Origin: Chloroflexia bacterium | GTDB taxonomy: Bacteria > Chloroflexota > Chloroflexia > Thermomicrobiales > CFX8 | DNA: 58,062 bases | Assembly: GCA_030431755.1 (NCBI GenBank) | Contig: JAUIIK010000014.1 | Coordinates: forward strand, 1-58,062 | Reading direction: 5' to 3' | Shown: piece after piece, positions 17,362 to 24,901 of the stretch | Numbering within the stretch: the first letter of the stretch is position 1 | How the letters are laid out: each line of letters starts with the position of its first letter | The notes under the pieces: model-generated | Told to the model about the DNA's origin: nothing | Databases searched by the model: none | The model's input: the letters and a program-made list of their open reading frames with translations, nothing else | Position numbers and translations under genes: made by a program

Positions 17362-17527
17362 GGTCATCCCGCGGAAGGCTTTGCGCCCGAGGGATCTTGT
17401 TGCGCGCGTGCCACCCGCCGGTGCAGGAGACGGTGATCGACCGCGCTCCGGCGACCGTTACGGGCCTCGTCGGAGCGCGGCGCTGGCGGTCGGAGATCCC
17501 TCAGGCGCAGAGCCTTCCTCGGGATGC
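17362..17527. repeat. Palindromic element of the CATCCCG family (MITE-like)
   Basis: The left end reads CATCCCGcGGAAGGCTTTGC, then GAGGGATC; the right end reads GATCCCTC, then GCAgAGCCTTCCtCGGGATG. An inner inverted repeat CCGCGCTCCG / CGGAGCGCGG is also present. The same end sequences occur in the long palindrome at 47372-47567. No coding capacity. Confidence 0.65.
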
Positions 17528-17626
17528 CAGGTGCGGAGCGGGGCGTCGGCAAACGACGGTGCTTGGCGGCGTGCGGCGGAGAGAACGGGTGCAATCTGAT
17601 TGCCCGACACCTCACTTGATGCATGA

Positions 17627-17653
17627 GGAGTGGAGATGAACTCCACCCCCTAC
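17627..17653. repeat. Class 2 REP-like hairpin
   Basis: GGAGTGGAG-atgaa-CTCCAC followed by CCCCTAC: the inverted orientation of the GTAG-headed class 2 unit found whole at 21472-21500. It lies alone in the gene-free region. Confidence 0.65.
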
Positions 17654-17829
17654 AGTTCCATACGCCATCGTTGCACTGTCAAGACAGTCTTACTGTCGGC
17701 GTTTCGCATGCGTGCAATCCAACACGCCGAGATTCGGAACTCATCTAGGCGACGGATGCGCTGTACCGTGTCCAGGCTCACCTCGGCTTCATTGCGAAGC
17801 CACGACGATCTCTACGAACGGCCTGGCAA

Positions 17830-18216
17830 CTACCCCAACGCAGCGTAGAGATCGACCGGATTGCCGTCGGGGTCGAAGACGGTTGCGTAGCGTTGGCCCC
17901 AGAAGGCGTCGAAGGGCTCGGCTTTCGACGCGTAGCCGGCGTCGGTGATCATGGCGTAAGTGCTATCGACCTCAGCCGGCGCGGCGCAGCGGAAGGCGAA
18001 ACCAACACGGTGGCCGCCGGTTGCCGGTTCGTACTCGCTGAAGCTCTGAACCACCTCGACAGTGTCGAACATCAGCCGGAAGCCACCGGCGAGCTCGGCT
18101 TCGACGTGGCCCTCGGACTCCGCACCGTCCAGGAACTCGAGCCCGAGCAAGCGGTAGAAGGCGAGGGTCTTGGTCATGTCAGTCGAAACTACACCGATGG
18201 CGTCGAAGGTCGGCAT
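17830..18216 (-). CDS. VOC-family (glyoxalase/bleomycin-resistance fold) protein
   Basis: A 128-aa vicinal-oxygen-chelate protein: MPTFDAIGVVSTDMTKTLAF then YRLLGLEF, a central GGHRVGFAFRC and the end YATVFDPDGNPVDLYAAL. The terminal FxDPDGNxxxLY motif and the length fit the glyoxalase/dioxygenase superfamily. Metal ligands are not complete in the sequence, so catalysis is uncertain; many such proteins bind drugs or small molecules. ATG 18216 follows AAAGGA. A GAAC-N4-GTTC palindrome lies 94 bp upstream. Confidence 0.85.
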   Translation of the reverse strand: MPTFDAIGVVSTDMTKTLAFYRLLGLEFLDGAESEGHVEAELAGGFRLMFDTVEVVQSFSEYEPATGGHRVGFAFRCAAPAEVDSTYAMITDAGYASKAEPFDAFWGQRYATVFDPDGNPVDLYAALG

Positions 18217-18309
18217 CGTGGGTTCCTTTCGGTAGCTGACGGGCTGAAAACGACTCCGAGGCCGTTGATCGCATTGGATTGCGGGCACCGGAGTCACCGC
18301 CTACGAAGC

Positions 18310-18321
18310 GAACATATGTTC
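18310..18321. promoter_or_regulatory. GAAC-N4-GTTC palindrome, candidate LexA box upstream of the VOC gene
   Basis: GAACATATGTTC, with a preceding C (CGAACATATGTTC), is a full match to the Gram-positive SOS box. It lies in the 320-bp intergenic region between the VOC gene (minus) and the GNAT gene (plus), 94 bp from the former and over 200 bp from the latter. No clear -10 is seen beside it, unlike the two other boxes in this window. Confidence 0.45.
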
Positions 18322-18536
18322 TTACTCTGACACTGTAGCACAAGCGCCTGACAGCGCAAGCGGTTAAGAGCGCCGAGGGTAGCATGCGGCGGGCGTTGGT
18401 CGCGTATCCCGTTTGGTAGAGCTGATGATGACATTGTGCGCCGCGCACAAAGGAGCAGTTCAACTTCGGCATCCGGCATCTTGCCAACCGGCTAAGATCT
18501 CGCTAGCTTCATACAGCACCGGAGAGGGGGAGCGGA

Positions 18537-19085
18537 GTGAGTGAGATCGTCATCCGCCCGGCACGGCTCGATGACGCCGCCGAGATCGCTGTGATCTACA
18601 ACCAGGGCATTCGAGGGCGCAACGCCACCTACGAAACCGAAGAACGTAGCGCCGAAGAACGTCGCGCCTGGCTCGCAGCAAAGGACAACCATCACCCAAC
18701 GCTCGTCGCGATGCTCGGCACAGATGACGACGCGCCGGTCGTCGGCTGGGTTTCGGCAAGCGATTACCGTCCGCGCGAGTGTTACCGCGGCATCGCCGAG
18801 TTCTCCGTCTACGTTCACGACGACTATCAGGGCCGGCAGATCGGCCGGAAACTGATGGACGCCTTCATCCCCGCCTGCGTCGACGCCGGGCTCTGGAAGA
18901 TTCTCTCGCGTGTCTTCCCGGAGAACGTCGGTAGCCTGGCGCTCTGCAAGGCGGTCGGCTTCAGGGAGGTTGGCCTCTACGAAAGCCACAGCTATCTCGA
19001 CGGCGTCTGGCGCGATGTCGTGATCGTCGAGCGGCTCTTCCCGGAGAATGTCACCGATCCTCCGCCAGATCCCGCCGAATGGTAG
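18537..19085 (+). CDS. GNAT N-acetyltransferase, phosphinothricin-acetyltransferase-like
   Basis: A 182-aa acetyl-CoA-dependent N-acetyltransferase. The order of motifs is that of the PAT/arsinothricin group: IRPARLDDAAEIAVIYNQGI, ATYETEERSAEERRAWL, VVGWVSASDYRPRECYRGIA, EFSVYVHDDYQGRQIGRKLM (acetyl-CoA-binding motif A) and LCKAVGFREVGLYESHSYLD. Relatives acetylate small amino-acid-like compounds. GTG 18537 follows GAGAGGGGGAG. The 3' end overlaps the MFS gene by 7 bp, so the two are probably an operon; together they suggest modification plus export of a toxic compound. Confidence 0.9.
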   Translation: MSEIVIRPARLDDAAEIAVIYNQGIRGRNATYETEERSAEERRAWLAAKDNHHPTLVAMLGTDDDAPVVGWVSASDYRPRECYRGIAEFSVYVHDDYQGRQIGRKLMDAFIPACVDAGLWKILSRVFPENVGSLALCKAVGFREVGLYESHSYLDGVWRDVVIVERLFPENVTDPPPDPAEW

Positions 19086-20272
19086 CCGGGACAGCCGGAG
19101 ACGAACGCTCGATCTTCGCCCGGACGCTGCCGCTGCTTGCCGTCGTCTTCATCATGGTCGGCAGCGTCAGCACCCTCTGGCCGGTCCTGACACCCTATGC
19201 CCGCGACCTCGGCGCAAACGGCTTCGAAATCGGCCTCGTGGTTGGCGCGATCTACGGCACGCGGCTGATTCTCCAGCCGGTCATCGGTGGCTTCGCAGAC
19301 CGCCACGGCTACCGCGCCCTGCTGCTCTTCGGGACGTTGCTCTATATCCCGATTGGCCTTGTCTATGCCGCCGCCGGGAGCGTCGCCGTGCTCGTGGCCG
19401 CGCGCCTGCTGCACGGGGTTGGCTCGGCGATTGTCCTGCCGATGGTCATGGCCGTGCTCGGCTCCCACGCCGGCACGAAGGGCGGGGCAGCGATGGCCCG
19501 CTTCAACGTCGCCCAGTGGCTCGGCTACGCCGTCGGACCGGTCCTTGGCGGCTTGATCATCGAGTTCTTTGGATCAGAGACCGTCTTCATGCTGCTCGGC
19601 CCGGCCGGCGTCCTCTCGGCGGTCGCCGTCGGCTTGACCGACCGCGAGCTGATGGCCGCGGAATCCAACGCAACGACCGCTGATGCCCGGTCCGCCCGTC
19701 CCGCGAACGACCGCATACGCTCGGACCGTCTCGCGGTAGCGTTGCTGGCCTTTAACTTTCTGGCTGCGCCGGCCAGCCTGATCATCCTCTCGTTCTTCCC
19801 GCTGCTCGGCGACGACCGTGGCTATAGCCCGATTCTCATCGGCGTGCTGCTGGCGATCGCCAGCTTCGTGACCGCCGCTGTCCAGCCGTTCTGGGGCAAC
19901 GTCGCCGACGAACGCGGGTTGAAGCCGCTGCTGCTTACCGGCGGCCTCGGCTCGCTGGTGGCCCTGGCGCTGCTTGGGCTCATTGACTCGCTACCAGTCG
20001 CAGTCGTCGCGACGTTGCTCGCCGGCGGGACGCTCGCGGCGCTCGTCGCCGGGACAGCGACGGCGGCAGTCGAAGCCGGCCAGCGGCGCGGCATGGGAGC
20101 GTTCATGGGCTGGTTCGCCTCGGCCGGCAGCACCGGTCAGGCAATCATGCCGCTGATCTACGGGCTGCTCCTCGGCGTGCTTGGCGTCGACGGACTCCTC
20201 GCCGCCGTCGGCGTCCTCATCGCCATCGGCTCGCTGGCCTACCTCTTCGCCCGCGAGGCAGCGCTGGAGTAG
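19079..20272 (+). CDS. Major facilitator superfamily transporter
   Basis: A 397-aa protein with about 12 hydrophobic segments. Typical MFS loop A follows helix 2 (GGFADRHGYRALLLFG) and the second half repeats the pattern (WGNVADERGLKPLLLTGGLG). The length fits 12-TM drug:H+ antiporters or sugar efflux proteins. ATG 19079 lies within the end of the GNAT gene (7-bp overlap). The substrate is unknown; the context favours efflux of the acetylated compound or its parent. Confidence 0.92.
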   Translation: MVAGTAGDERSIFARTLPLLAVVFIMVGSVSTLWPVLTPYARDLGANGFEIGLVVGAIYGTRLILQPVIGGFADRHGYRALLLFGTLLYIPIGLVYAAAGSVAVLVAARLLHGVGSAIVLPMVMAVLGSHAGTKGGAAMARFNVAQWLGYAVGPVLGGLIIEFFGSETVFMLLGPAGVLSAVAVGLTDRELMAAESNATTADARSARPANDRIRSDRLAVALLAFNFLAAPASLIILSFFPLLGDDRGYSPILIGVLLAIASFVTAAVQPFWGNVADERGLKPLLLTGGLGSLVALALLGLIDSLPVAVVATLLAGGTLAALVAGTATAAVEAGQRRGMGAFMGWFASAGSTGQAIMPLIYGLLLGVLGVDGLLAAVGVLIAIGSLAYLFAREAALE

Positions 20273-20399
20273 CGTTCTCACGCGGGACAACCGGAGCCAC
20301 GCAATTGGGACTTTCAGGGACTTACCGCGCGTCAACTGAGACCGCACACTGGAAGCCGACCGCGCGACAGTCGGCCACTTGCGCCAGAGGTACGGTTTC

Positions 20400-20954
20400 A
20401 TGGACGAACAACAGCAGCACCCGAGCGACGCACCCGCGAGCGGCAACGACGACGCCGCTGCATTTCTCGACACGGTAACCGGGCGGCTCGCCGTCGTCTT
20501 CATGGTGGCGCTGATCCTGGCCGGGTCGGTCGCAATCGTCAAGGTCGTGCGCGACCGCAACGACGCCAGCGCGAACCAAGCGCCCAGTGCGCGGCTACTC
20601 GACCGCGACTTCGCCGTCACTGGATCGGAAGTCTTGAGCATCACGCCACCGGTCATCACCGGCGCTTGCCCGGTCGAGACGCACTTCACCGCCAACATCC
20701 AGACAACCGGCGCTGAAGGCATCATCCGCTACCGCTGGTTCTTCGACGACGCCGGCGCGACCGAGCCGGAAGAAGTGTTGCTCCCGGCTGAGGTGTCGAG
20801 CATCGATGTCGAGCTCGTCAAGCCGATGGGCGGCCCCGATGGCAAGTACTCCGGCATGACCGAGCAGGTCTCGATCCAGATCCTCGAGCAGAACGGCGAA
20901 GAGATTCCGGTCGCCTCCCGCAAGAGCTCCTTTACCATCGCCTGCGGCACGTAG
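20400..20954 (+). CDS. Membrane-anchored protein with extracytoplasmic beta domain, unknown function
   Basis: A 184-aa protein: a short cytosolic tail rich in Gln, Ser and Asp, one TM helix (LAVVFMVALILAGSVAIVKV) and an outside part of about 130 residues with alternating beta pattern (PVITGACPVETHFTANIQTT, IRYRWFFDDAGA, VSIQILEQNGEEIP). The two Cys (CPVETHF, FTIACGT) could form a disulphide closing an Ig-like sandwich. ATG 20400 was chosen over TTG 20379 by the AGAGG spacing. No family recognised. Confidence 0.65.
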   Translation: MDEQQQHPSDAPASGNDDAAAFLDTVTGRLAVVFMVALILAGSVAIVKVVRDRNDASANQAPSARLLDRDFAVTGSEVLSITPPVITGACPVETHFTANIQTTGAEGIIRYRWFFDDAGATEPEEVLLPAEVSSIDVELVKPMGGPDGKYSGMTEQVSIQILEQNGEEIPVASRKSSFTIACGT

Positions 20955-20999
20955 CGCTCAGCCTCCAACACGTTTTCGACCCAAACCCTCAATCCCACC

Positions 21000-21050
21000 G
21001 ATTGTTGCCATTGGGTGGCAGCAATCGCCGTTACGCTCAAGGCTGAGCGT
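21000..21050 (+). terminator. Two small hairpins downstream of the 20400-20954 gene
   Basis: GATTGTTGCC (21000-21009) pairs with GGCAGCAATC (21017-21026) with one mismatch, and ACGCTCA (21033-21039) pairs with TGAGCGT (21044-21050). One may be a terminator, but neither has a T-tract. Confidence 0.35.
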
Positions 21051-21091
21051 CGATGTACGGCGCATCGGTGTGTAGCGGTGAGGGAGTCGAT

Positions 21092-21415
21092 ATGTCTGTA
21101 TCGCAGGTTTGGACGTTCCGAGTGAAACCCGGTCGCATGGGCGATTTCATGGGCTGGCTGGCAGAAAACATCGACACCTCACGCCGGCTCGATGGCAGCG
21201 ACCAGGGTATCCGCGTCTTCCGGCGCAGCATCGCCGGAGAGCAGACCGGCCTGATCGATATCATGGTGGACTACGCGAACCTCGCCACGGCCGGCGCGGC
21301 AACCGACCTCCTCGTGGCGGAGCCAGACTACCAGCAGATCATGGCGCGAGGCGCAGCAGCAGACGCCCCGGCAACCATGATCGGTTGCCAGGTGCTCACC
21401 GACATCACTCCTTGA
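21092..21415 (+). CDS. Small conserved protein, possible dimeric alpha-beta barrel
   Basis: A 107-aa protein. The opening SVSQVWTFRVKPGRMGDFMG, followed by a helix, and the GLIDIMVDYANLATAG segment resemble the ferredoxin-like NIPSNAP/antibiotic-monooxygenase folds, in which a beta strand ending KPG is followed by a helix. The similarity is by pattern only. ATG 21092 has GAGGGAG upstream; the frame is open from 21053 but without a better start. The 101-aa gene at 27982 shows a similar layout. Confidence 0.6.
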   Translation: MSVSQVWTFRVKPGRMGDFMGWLAENIDTSRRLDGSDQGIRVFRRSIAGEQTGLIDIMVDYANLATAGAATDLLVAEPDYQQIMARGAAADAPATMIGCQVLTDITP

Positions 21416-21471
21416 TAGCCTGGGATGACACAACGATGGACCACCAACACAGAGGAGGCGCGGACGACATC

Positions 21472-21500
21472 GTAGGGGTGGAGATGAACTCCACCCCTAC
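21472..21500. repeat. Class 2 REP palindrome, complete copy
   Basis: A 29-bp perfect palindrome apart from a 5-nt centre: GTAGGGGTGGAG-atgaa-CTCCACCCCTAC. It lies between two convergent genes (stops at 21415 and 21552). The head GTAG and hairpin layout are the same as in class 1 units near the RAYT gene, but the stem sequence differs. Confidence 0.75.
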
Positions 21501-21551
21501 GATCCGCAAGTAGTGACCAACCCTTAGTACAGCTTGGTCTAGTCGATGGCG

Positions 21552-21917
21552 CTAGAGCGTGATCACCTGATCGGGCATGTTGCCCGACAACGCCGCATAG
21601 AGCTCCGGGAAGCAGCCGACCTGGACGCCGGCGACGGTGCCGGTTGGCGTCGCGTTGCGCGGTCCGCCCTCGGCCAACCCACGTTCGATGGCGCACTGAT
21701 CGCACATCATCAGCAGGATGTTCTGGTCGGCGGCCACCTGCGCCAGCCGTTCGCCGGTCGGGTCGCCCGCCCGCAGGATGTAGTTGTTGTCGTCGAAGAA
21801 GAACATCCCGACGACCTCGACCCCATGATCGCCGGCTTCGAGCTGCGGCAGGATCATCTTACCCAGCTTGTAGCTGGCCGTGTGGCCTGACGTCGCGAAT
21901 ACGTAGGCTACTTTCAT
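21552..21917 (-). CDS. DsrE/SaoD-like sulfur-relay family protein
   Basis: A 121-aa protein of the DsrE/DsrF-like fold: MKVAYVFATSGHTASYKLGK, VEVVGMFFFDDNNYIL and the Cys-bearing stretch ILLMMCDQCAIERGLAEGG. The CDQCA cysteines match the position of the reactive Cys in SaoD-type members, so a thiol or sulfur-transfer role is plausible; the partner proteins are not in this window. ATG 21917 follows AAAGGA. Confidence 0.78.
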   Translation of the reverse strand: MKVAYVFATSGHTASYKLGKMILPQLEAGDHGVEVVGMFFFDDNNYILRAGDPTGERLAQVAADQNILLMMCDQCAIERGLAEGGPRNATPTGTVAGVQVGCFPELYAALSGNMPDQVITL

Positions 21918-22047
21918 GAGAGCGTCCTTTCGGTATACCTGATCTCATCGTCCACTTGACCGCGTGCGAGCCGCGATCTAGCCTGAATCCCGATGACGCT
22001 AGTCGGAATTATCCGGCGTGTCAAATCATCACCGATTGGAGCGCGTC

Positions 22048-23331
22048 GTGAGTGTCGACAACCAGCTAACAAGCCCATTGAGCCCGCGCCTGGCAACGAT
22101 AAGCGCAACGGCAACCAGTGACGCTCGGGCTGCTGCGGTCGAAGACTTCTGGCGCGAGGTCGAGCGCAGCGGAGCCCCGCTCTTCGAACGCGCCGACACC
22201 GGCGACGCCGGCAGCTGGCTCGTGACCTTCATCTGGCAAGACGACGGCGCGACAGATACCGTGGCCGGTGTTCATGCCCTCGGGAGCCGCGATCTAGCTG
22301 ACTCACAACTCGAATTACTGCCCGGCACCGACATCTGGTTTCGTACCTACCGCGCCGTTGCCGGTGTGCGGACGCAGTACAGCCTGGCTATCAACGACTC
22401 GCTCGCGCCGTTCAGCCTTGGCGAAGACGCCTCTGAGCGCATCGCCGCCTGGCGGGCCGATCCCTTCGGCCGGGAGACGATCTCATTTCAGCGCCCGGCA
22501 GGTCCCGGAATCGACATTGACGTCACGATGTCGGTCCTCGCTGCGCCGGACGCCGAAGCGTTCGCACCACCACCTGAAGCCCGGTCCGGCACACTGACAC
22601 AGCACAGGTTCGCCAGCGCCACGCTCGACAACGAACGCGATATCTGGGTCCACCAACCCGCGCAGACAGGCGCGGCACAACCGGATCACCTGCTCGTGCT
22701 CTTCGACGGCTATCACTGTACGACGGTCCTCGACGTTCCGGCGACGCTCGACCATCTCTATGCCTCCGGCACGACCCCACCGGCAGCGACGGTGATGATC
22801 GGGAATGTCGACCGCAACCTCGAGCTGCCCTGCCACGCGCCATTTGCGAGCTTCGTCGCCGACGAGCTTGTGCCCTGGATGACCGACCGGTTCCAGATAC
22901 AGCACGACCCGGCGCGCACGGTCGTCGGAGGGCTCAGCTACGGTGGCCTGGCGGCGGCCTACGCCGGGCTCCAACACCCGGACGTCTTCGGCAACGTGTT
23001 GTCCCAATCAGGGTCCTTCTGGTGGGGTCCGGACTTCCTCGACGCGACCGACATCGCCGGCAGTGGCGCGCAGTGGGAATGGTTGACCCACGTCTATGCC
23101 CGCTCCGCGCCGCAATCGCTGCGCTTCTACCTGGAAGCCGGACTGTTGGAGAACCAGCCGCTTGGCAATGGCCAGGGACCGAGCCTGCTGGCGAGCAATC
23201 GCCACTTCCTCGATGTCCTGCTGGCCCACGGCTACGAGGTCGACTACGACGAGTTCGCCGGCGGCCATGACTACGTCTGGTGGCGTGGCCGATTCGCCCA
23301 GGGGCTACACACGCTGCTCGGCAGCCGCTAG
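22048..23331 (+). CDS. Enterochelin-esterase-like alpha/beta hydrolase
   Basis: A 427-aa hydrolase. Residues about 30-190 resemble the N-terminal beta domain of Fes-type enterochelin esterases (RSGAPLFE-like, VTFIWQDDG, WFRTYRAV). The C-terminal esterase-D domain has the nucleophile elbow VVGGLSYGGLAAAYAGLQHP (Ser in GLSYGG), SQSGSFWWG, and a late His in FAGGHDYVWWR. GTG 22048 is chosen because GGAG stands 6 nt upstream; GTG 22018 is also in frame. No signal peptide, so it may act in the cytosol on imported ferri-siderophores. Its TAG stop is part of the left terminus of a MITE. Confidence 0.87.
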   Translation: MSVDNQLTSPLSPRLATISATATSDARAAAVEDFWREVERSGAPLFERADTGDAGSWLVTFIWQDDGATDTVAGVHALGSRDLADSQLELLPGTDIWFRTYRAVAGVRTQYSLAINDSLAPFSLGEDASERIAAWRADPFGRETISFQRPAGPGIDIDVTMSVLAAPDAEAFAPPPEARSGTLTQHRFASATLDNERDIWVHQPAQTGAAQPDHLLVLFDGYHCTTVLDVPATLDHLYASGTTPPAATVMIGNVDRNLELPCHAPFASFVADELVPWMTDRFQIQHDPARTVVGGLSYGGLAAAYAGLQHPDVFGNVLSQSGSFWWGPDFLDATDIAGSGAQWEWLTHVYARSAPQSLRFYLEAGLLENQPLGNGQGPSLLASNRHFLDVLLAHGYEVDYDEFAGGHDYVWWRGRFAQGLHTLLGSR

Positions 23332-23548
23332 TGCCCTGTTACTCGTGAAATGAAGGGCATTTCTCACCTCGCCAGGCAACTCAATCGCAACGAAACTGTC
23401 ATTTCGAGAGAAGCGAGAAATCTCAGCTTTGCGCCAGAGCAACGTCAGACTGAGATTTCTCCCGCTGGTCGAAATGACAATTTCAATGCTGATGAGTGCC
23501 CCGGCGAGGTTGGCGATTACCGCCAATTCACGAGTAGCGGATCACTAG
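23328..23548. mobile_element. CTAG-bounded MITE, copy 2 (221 bp)
   Basis: The ends are CTAGTGCCCTGTTACTCGTG and CACGAGTAGCGGATCACTAG, inverted with few mismatches over about 22 bp. The inner inverted repeat CATTTCGA...GAGAAATCTCAG / CTGAGATTTCTC...TCGAAATGAC is the same as in copy 1 at 12054-12275. The bases TAG of the left CTAG act as the stop codon of the esterase gene. No open frame of interest inside. Confidence 0.82.
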
Positions 23549-23566
23549 GCGCACAACGCGAAGCGA

Positions 23567-23599
23567 CCCGGGCGATTCTTCGTCGTCCCGGGCCGCTAG
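23567..23599 (-). terminator. Candidate hairpin downstream of the 69-aa gene
   Basis: GCGACCCGGGCGA and TCGTCCCGGGCCGC form a GC-rich imperfect stem between the MITE and the stop codon at 23634. It could terminate the minus-strand small gene; there is no T-run, so support is modest. Confidence 0.35.
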
Positions 23600-23633
23600 G
23601 GCTGTGATTCTTCAGTTGTCACCAGTCTGCTCT

Positions 23634-23843
23634 CTATCCGCGCTCGACCTCGCCATTCTCATAGCGCCACTTGAGGAACTGGACCTGCTGGAACTCCTGG
23701 GCCGTCTCGAACTGCTCGCTAAAGGCGCTGTAGGTTGACTTGAGCTGCTGGAGCAGCGACACCTGCTCCTGGCTGAAGCCCATACCGATCAACTGTGCTG
23801 CGTCGAGGCTGGTCGTCGTCGTCGTTGCTGTCGCGGCGGTCAT
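23634..23843 (-). CDS. Small orphan protein, paralogue of the 32395-32625 product
   Basis: A 69-aa protein: a Thr/Ala-rich N-terminus (TATTTTTSLDAAQL) followed by a conserved helical core GFSQEQVSLLQQLKS, SAFSEQFE and FLKWRYENGEV. The 76-aa product at 32395 aligns over about 55 residues with the same fixed positions (GFxxEQVxxLxxL, SxFxEQF, F[LV][KR]WR). I do not recognise the family. ATG 23843 has AAAGGAG 8 nt upstream. No SOS box is visible upstream of this copy, unlike its paralogue. Confidence 0.7.
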   Translation of the reverse strand: MTAATATTTTTSLDAAQLIGMGFSQEQVSLLQQLKSTYSAFSEQFETAQEFQQVQFLKWRYENGEVERG

Positions 23844-24085
23844 TGTGGTGCTCCTTTCGGGCGGTCCTGCCGCCCCGCTGTGTTGTTCCTATGCTTCACA
23901 CTCTATGGCTGCGCGCCGGCTTGCGTGATCGCTGTCGATACACTCCGGCTGTTGTCTGCGCTACACCTGCGTGAGCTCGCTATACATCTATGACCGGCCA
24001 GCCGTGGATTTCTTACACGCTTCCGCAGCTCCGATTTCCCGGGTATCCTTCGCTGCATGGCTCGTGATTGCATACGTACCGCAAG

Positions 24086-24838
24086 ATGAATCTGCTCGAC
24101 GGCCGCCGGCTCGTTGATATCCATACGCACGTCCTACCCAAAGTGGATGACGGCGCGAAGGACGATCAGGCGGCGCTGGAGATGCTCCGGGCTGCCGCAA
24201 CCGACGGCGTTGGGACGCTCATTGCCACCCCGCACGCCCACCACGCCGACCCGGCCCGCATCGTCGACGACGTCGGACGGCTCAACGAGCTTGCCGCGGC
24301 GGAGGGCGTCGACGTGCGGGTTCTGCCCGGCAGCGAGGTCCGCATCGCCGCTGATCTGGTCGAGAAGTTCGAGGCCGGGCGGCTGATCACCCTCAACGGC
24401 ACGCGCCACATGCTGCTGGAGCTTTCGTTGGCCCACGAGTGGCGCATCGAGGTCGTCGAGAAGGTCATCGTCAAGCTACAGGACGCCGGGCTCAGGCCGA
24501 TCCTGGCTCACCCGGAGCGCTACCCCTTCATCATTATCGAGCCGCAGCTTGCTGAAGCGTTCGTCGGGTTGGAAGTGCCGCTCCAGATCAACGCGCTCTC
24601 GCTGAGCGGCTATCACAGCCAGGCGTCACAGCGCACCGCCTATGCCTTGATCGACGCCGGCCATGTCCACATTGTCGCCAGCGACGCCCACAGCGCCCGC
24701 TGGCGGCCGCCGCAGATCCGCGCAGCGCTCGAGGAGATTGCCGCGCGCCGTGGACTGGGATACGCCGAGCGCCTGATCGCCAACGCCGAGGCGGTGATTG
24801 CGGGCACGCCGGTGCACCTCGACCTCGGCAGCGCTTGA
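24086..24838 (+). CDS. PHP-family tyrosine phosphatase, CpsB/CapC/YwqE type
   Basis: A 250-aa metal-dependent phosphatase of the PHP fold. Ligand motifs in order: DIHTHVLPKVDDGAK (HxH and the Asp pair), IATPHAHH, a Glu in LPGSEVRI, LAHPERYPFI and VASDAHSARWRPP. The PHP entry D-I-H-x-H-x-L-P, DDGAK and HPERY are the hallmarks of CpsB-type enzymes, which dephosphorylate tyrosine kinases that control capsule or exopolysaccharide chain length. No polysaccharide genes surround it here. ATG 24086 is taken as start; TTG 24068 is in frame. It leads a three-gene cluster with an aldolase and a Nudix enzyme. Confidence 0.88.
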   Translation: MNLLDGRRLVDIHTHVLPKVDDGAKDDQAALEMLRAAATDGVGTLIATPHAHHADPARIVDDVGRLNELAAAEGVDVRVLPGSEVRIAADLVEKFEAGRLITLNGTRHMLLELSLAHEWRIEVVEKVIVKLQDAGLRPILAHPERYPFIIIEPQLAEAFVGLEVPLQINALSLSGYHSQASQRTAYALIDAGHVHIVASDAHSARWRPPQIRAALEEIAARRGLGYAERLIANAEAVIAGTPVHLDLGSA

Positions 24839-24901
24839 CTGATCGGCAATAATCGAGGTGGAACGCAGAGACTGCACGCACCGTCGCGCCGGGAGACCCG
24901 T

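Larger units (their letters stand above)
16973..17829. other. 857-bp gene-free region filled with palindromic repeats
   Basis: I find no credible gene here; the open frames run through repeats. It contains two class 2 REP hairpins (17203-17227 and 17250-17272), a palindromic CATCCCG element (17362-17527) and a third class 2 hairpin (17627-17653). The promoter of the NHL gene should lie near 16990-17080. The region looks like an insertion hot-spot between the NHL gene and the VOC gene. Confidence 0.7.

Noticed and set aside
17238-17639. A 133-aa frame in the 857-bp gap
   Set aside because: It is built from the REP hairpin and the CATCCCG element, with repeats at both ends, and has no start signal.
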